From Anniella stebbinsi (taxonomy: Eukaryota; Chordata; Lepidosauria; Squamata; Anniellidae), in NCBI GenBank assembly GCA_029215795.1, contig JARDYH010000007.1:92643263-92707262 (forward strand): 64,000 bases of DNA. Reading direction: 5' to 3'. Made by a program: the position numbers and the translations under genes. How positions within the stretch are numbered: the first letter of the stretch is position 1; each line of letters opens with the position of its first letter. The notes beneath the pieces were generated by a model. It did not search any database. It had not been told where the DNA came from and saw only the letters and a list, made by a program, of their open reading frames with translations. Below, piece after piece: positions 62,900 to 64,000 of the stretch.

Positions 62900-63342
62900 T
62901 ACAGTTGTGCACCACTTTGGCTCTGGGTCTGGATCTGAATTCTGGATACGAATTCCGAGCCGAAGCAGGCCAATTTGTACTTTGGAGCACTTCAGACCGA
63001 TCCAGAGCTCTCTGCCACGTGAGGCTCCTGCTGTGAGCCCCTGCTGAGCAGCTGCCCCAATTCATGGCCCATTTTTAAAATGGCCACTCCCTTGAAGAGG
63101 TCCATATGGCTGCAGACACTCACAGCGGCCCAGGGAAGGAGCAGGGGGCTCACACAGTGGAGGGAGGGGTTTGTGCAAAGGGGGCACCGGCCAGCCAGGA
63201 AGCTTGTCAGATATCCGGATACTTTGGATATCTGAATCTCACTCCAGATCTGGATTTGGAGTGGGTAGAATCTGGGCCGAGGCGGGCCGAGGCATATTGA
63301 GGCTGATTCAGAAGCTCCGAATCGGCCTCCGGCACAGCCCTA
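62900..63342. mobile_element. hAT-like non-autonomous element, TAGGG-TGTGCAC family (copy 7)
   Basis: The left end is TACAGTTGTGCACC (two changes from TAGGGNTGTGCAC) and the right end CGGCACAGCCCTA. The 8-bp duplication GCATAAAG is perfect (62892-62899 and 63343-63350). Subterminal words include GGATCTGAATTCTGGATACG AATTCC on the left and TCCGGATACTTTGGATATCT and TCCGAATCGGCC on the right, self-complementary like the GATCCG tracts elsewhere. Noncoding. Confidence 0.85.
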
Positions 63343-63562
63343 GCATAAAGTGAGTCAAAGGTGTACATGAAGGAGAAACTCCCCAAATCCTCTAGGGATG
63401 GGAAGGAGAGGGCTAAAGGCTTCTCAGCTCCCACAAAAATAAATCAATGTCAAGAAGCAAAGTAACCGGTCACACAACTGTCAAAAGCCAGCTACCTTTG
63501 GGGTGGAAAGTTGCTCATCAACTAGGCCTTTTTGACTCCAGCTGCCACGGACACTGGTGAGA

Positions 63563-63658
63563 GCTGATAGCTCCTTTAGACTTCTGACTGGTTCTGACTG
63601 AAGCCCTGGAGTGGATTCACACAGACACCAGTGGTATTGGAGTCACCAGCTTCCACTG
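63563..63658 (-). mobile_element. half of a CAGTGGAGG-family MITE
   Basis: GAGCTGATAGCTCCTTTAGA, TTCTGACTGGTTCTGACTGA and GAGTCACCAGCTTCCACTG form the right arm. Left arm absent. Confidence 0.65.
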
Positions 63659-64000
63659 TCCACATGGACCACTGCAACTCTCTCCCGCTCCAGGTGACTT
63701 TGCAACCTCTATTTGATCCAGGATCCATGGCTCTGAGAAGCACCTGGTCTAAAGCGAGGGAACACTCAGCCAGGTTCCGAAGCTTTGATTGGCGACACTG
63801 ATGTGATGTTTTTCTCTTCTGCTTTGCTCCAGGTCTCTTTCACCAATGTCTGTGGGAGCCAGTCATATGGGGCACTCAGGAACTGAAGGAAGTGGTTTCC
63901 TAGGCAACAGGATCCTCATCAAAACATCTTGGAACCTTGCCCCTTGGCATCTCTCTCTTTCTCTCTCTTTCTCTCTCTCTCCATCTTTCTTACTAGCTTG
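63659..64000. other. unassigned sequence ending in a CT microsatellite
   Basis: CTCTCTCTTTCTCTCTC-type tract at 63949-63983. Otherwise nothing recognised. Confidence 0.5.

Overview
The window looks like intergenic or intronic DNA from a reptile, most likely a squamate. The evidence is the repeat mixture: CR1 and L2-type LINE fragments, 5'-truncated L1/Tx1-type LINEs, tRNA-derived SINEs, two solo LTRs, and a dense population of non-autonomous hAT-like DNA elements. I recognise no host protein-coding exon, rRNA, functional tRNA, CRISPR array or bacterial-type operon. Almost all open frames over 60 codons are chance readings or decayed transposon sequence. The only convincing coding relics are C-terminal pieces of LINE ORF2 proteins. 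The best of these is an L1 fragment at 32025-33329, which stays open from its truncation point to its stop codon.

Layout. 0-6 kb: small hAT-like MITEs (1083, 1821, 2194, 4286, 4432) and a CR1 3' end (3044-3700). 6.3-12 kb: an L2-type LINE with an open reverse-transcriptase C-terminus, two 320-bp foldback MITEs, a hAT element carrying a nested SINE, and a repeat block with a perfect 54-bp-arm hairpin. 13.4-14.1 kb: a 683-bp solo LTR. 16-26 kb: LINE fragments, an old L1 with a degenerate target-site duplication (TSD), more MITEs, and long stretches with nothing recognised. 27.0-30.45 kb: a CR1 copy split by a 3,013-bp element with an exact 8-bp TSD. 32.0-33.5 kb: a young L1. 35.7-36.2 kb: a 495-bp solo LTR. 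38.7-39.3 kb: a GATCCG-rich foldback element. 40-44 kb: L2-type LINEs, one nested inside another, and an LTR-like block. 44.7-48.9 kb: two further elements of the TAGGG-TGTGCAC type, one inserted in a CR1. 52-53.5 kb: a compound foldback, a truncated L1 and a SINE. 54.84-57.83 kb: a 2,987-bp, almost perfectly palindromic element. 58-64 kb: more MITEs, LINE tails, an unclassified insertion with an 8-bp TSD, and a last TAGGG-TGTGCAC element.

The main observation is a set of seven structurally related non-autonomous elements (1821-2126, 27199-30211, 38708-39334, 44732-45183, 46071-46592, 54843-57829, 62900-63342). Most have ends resembling TAGGGNTGTGCAC. Five have a perfect 8-bp TSD of the hAT type with ends that close exactly on it. 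One more has a perfect TSD but untidy ends, and one has a 6/8 TSD. The well-preserved members carry subterminal tracts of short self-complementary motifs (GATCCG in several, TATCG in one). The two ~3-kb members also share a ~145-bp internal module, present 14 times in the palindrome, with recognisable relatives at 7.4 kb and 10.7-11.4 kb. None carries a recognisable transposase, so they would depend on one encoded elsewhere. Nested insertions with intact TSDs give a relative order of transposition events across the window.
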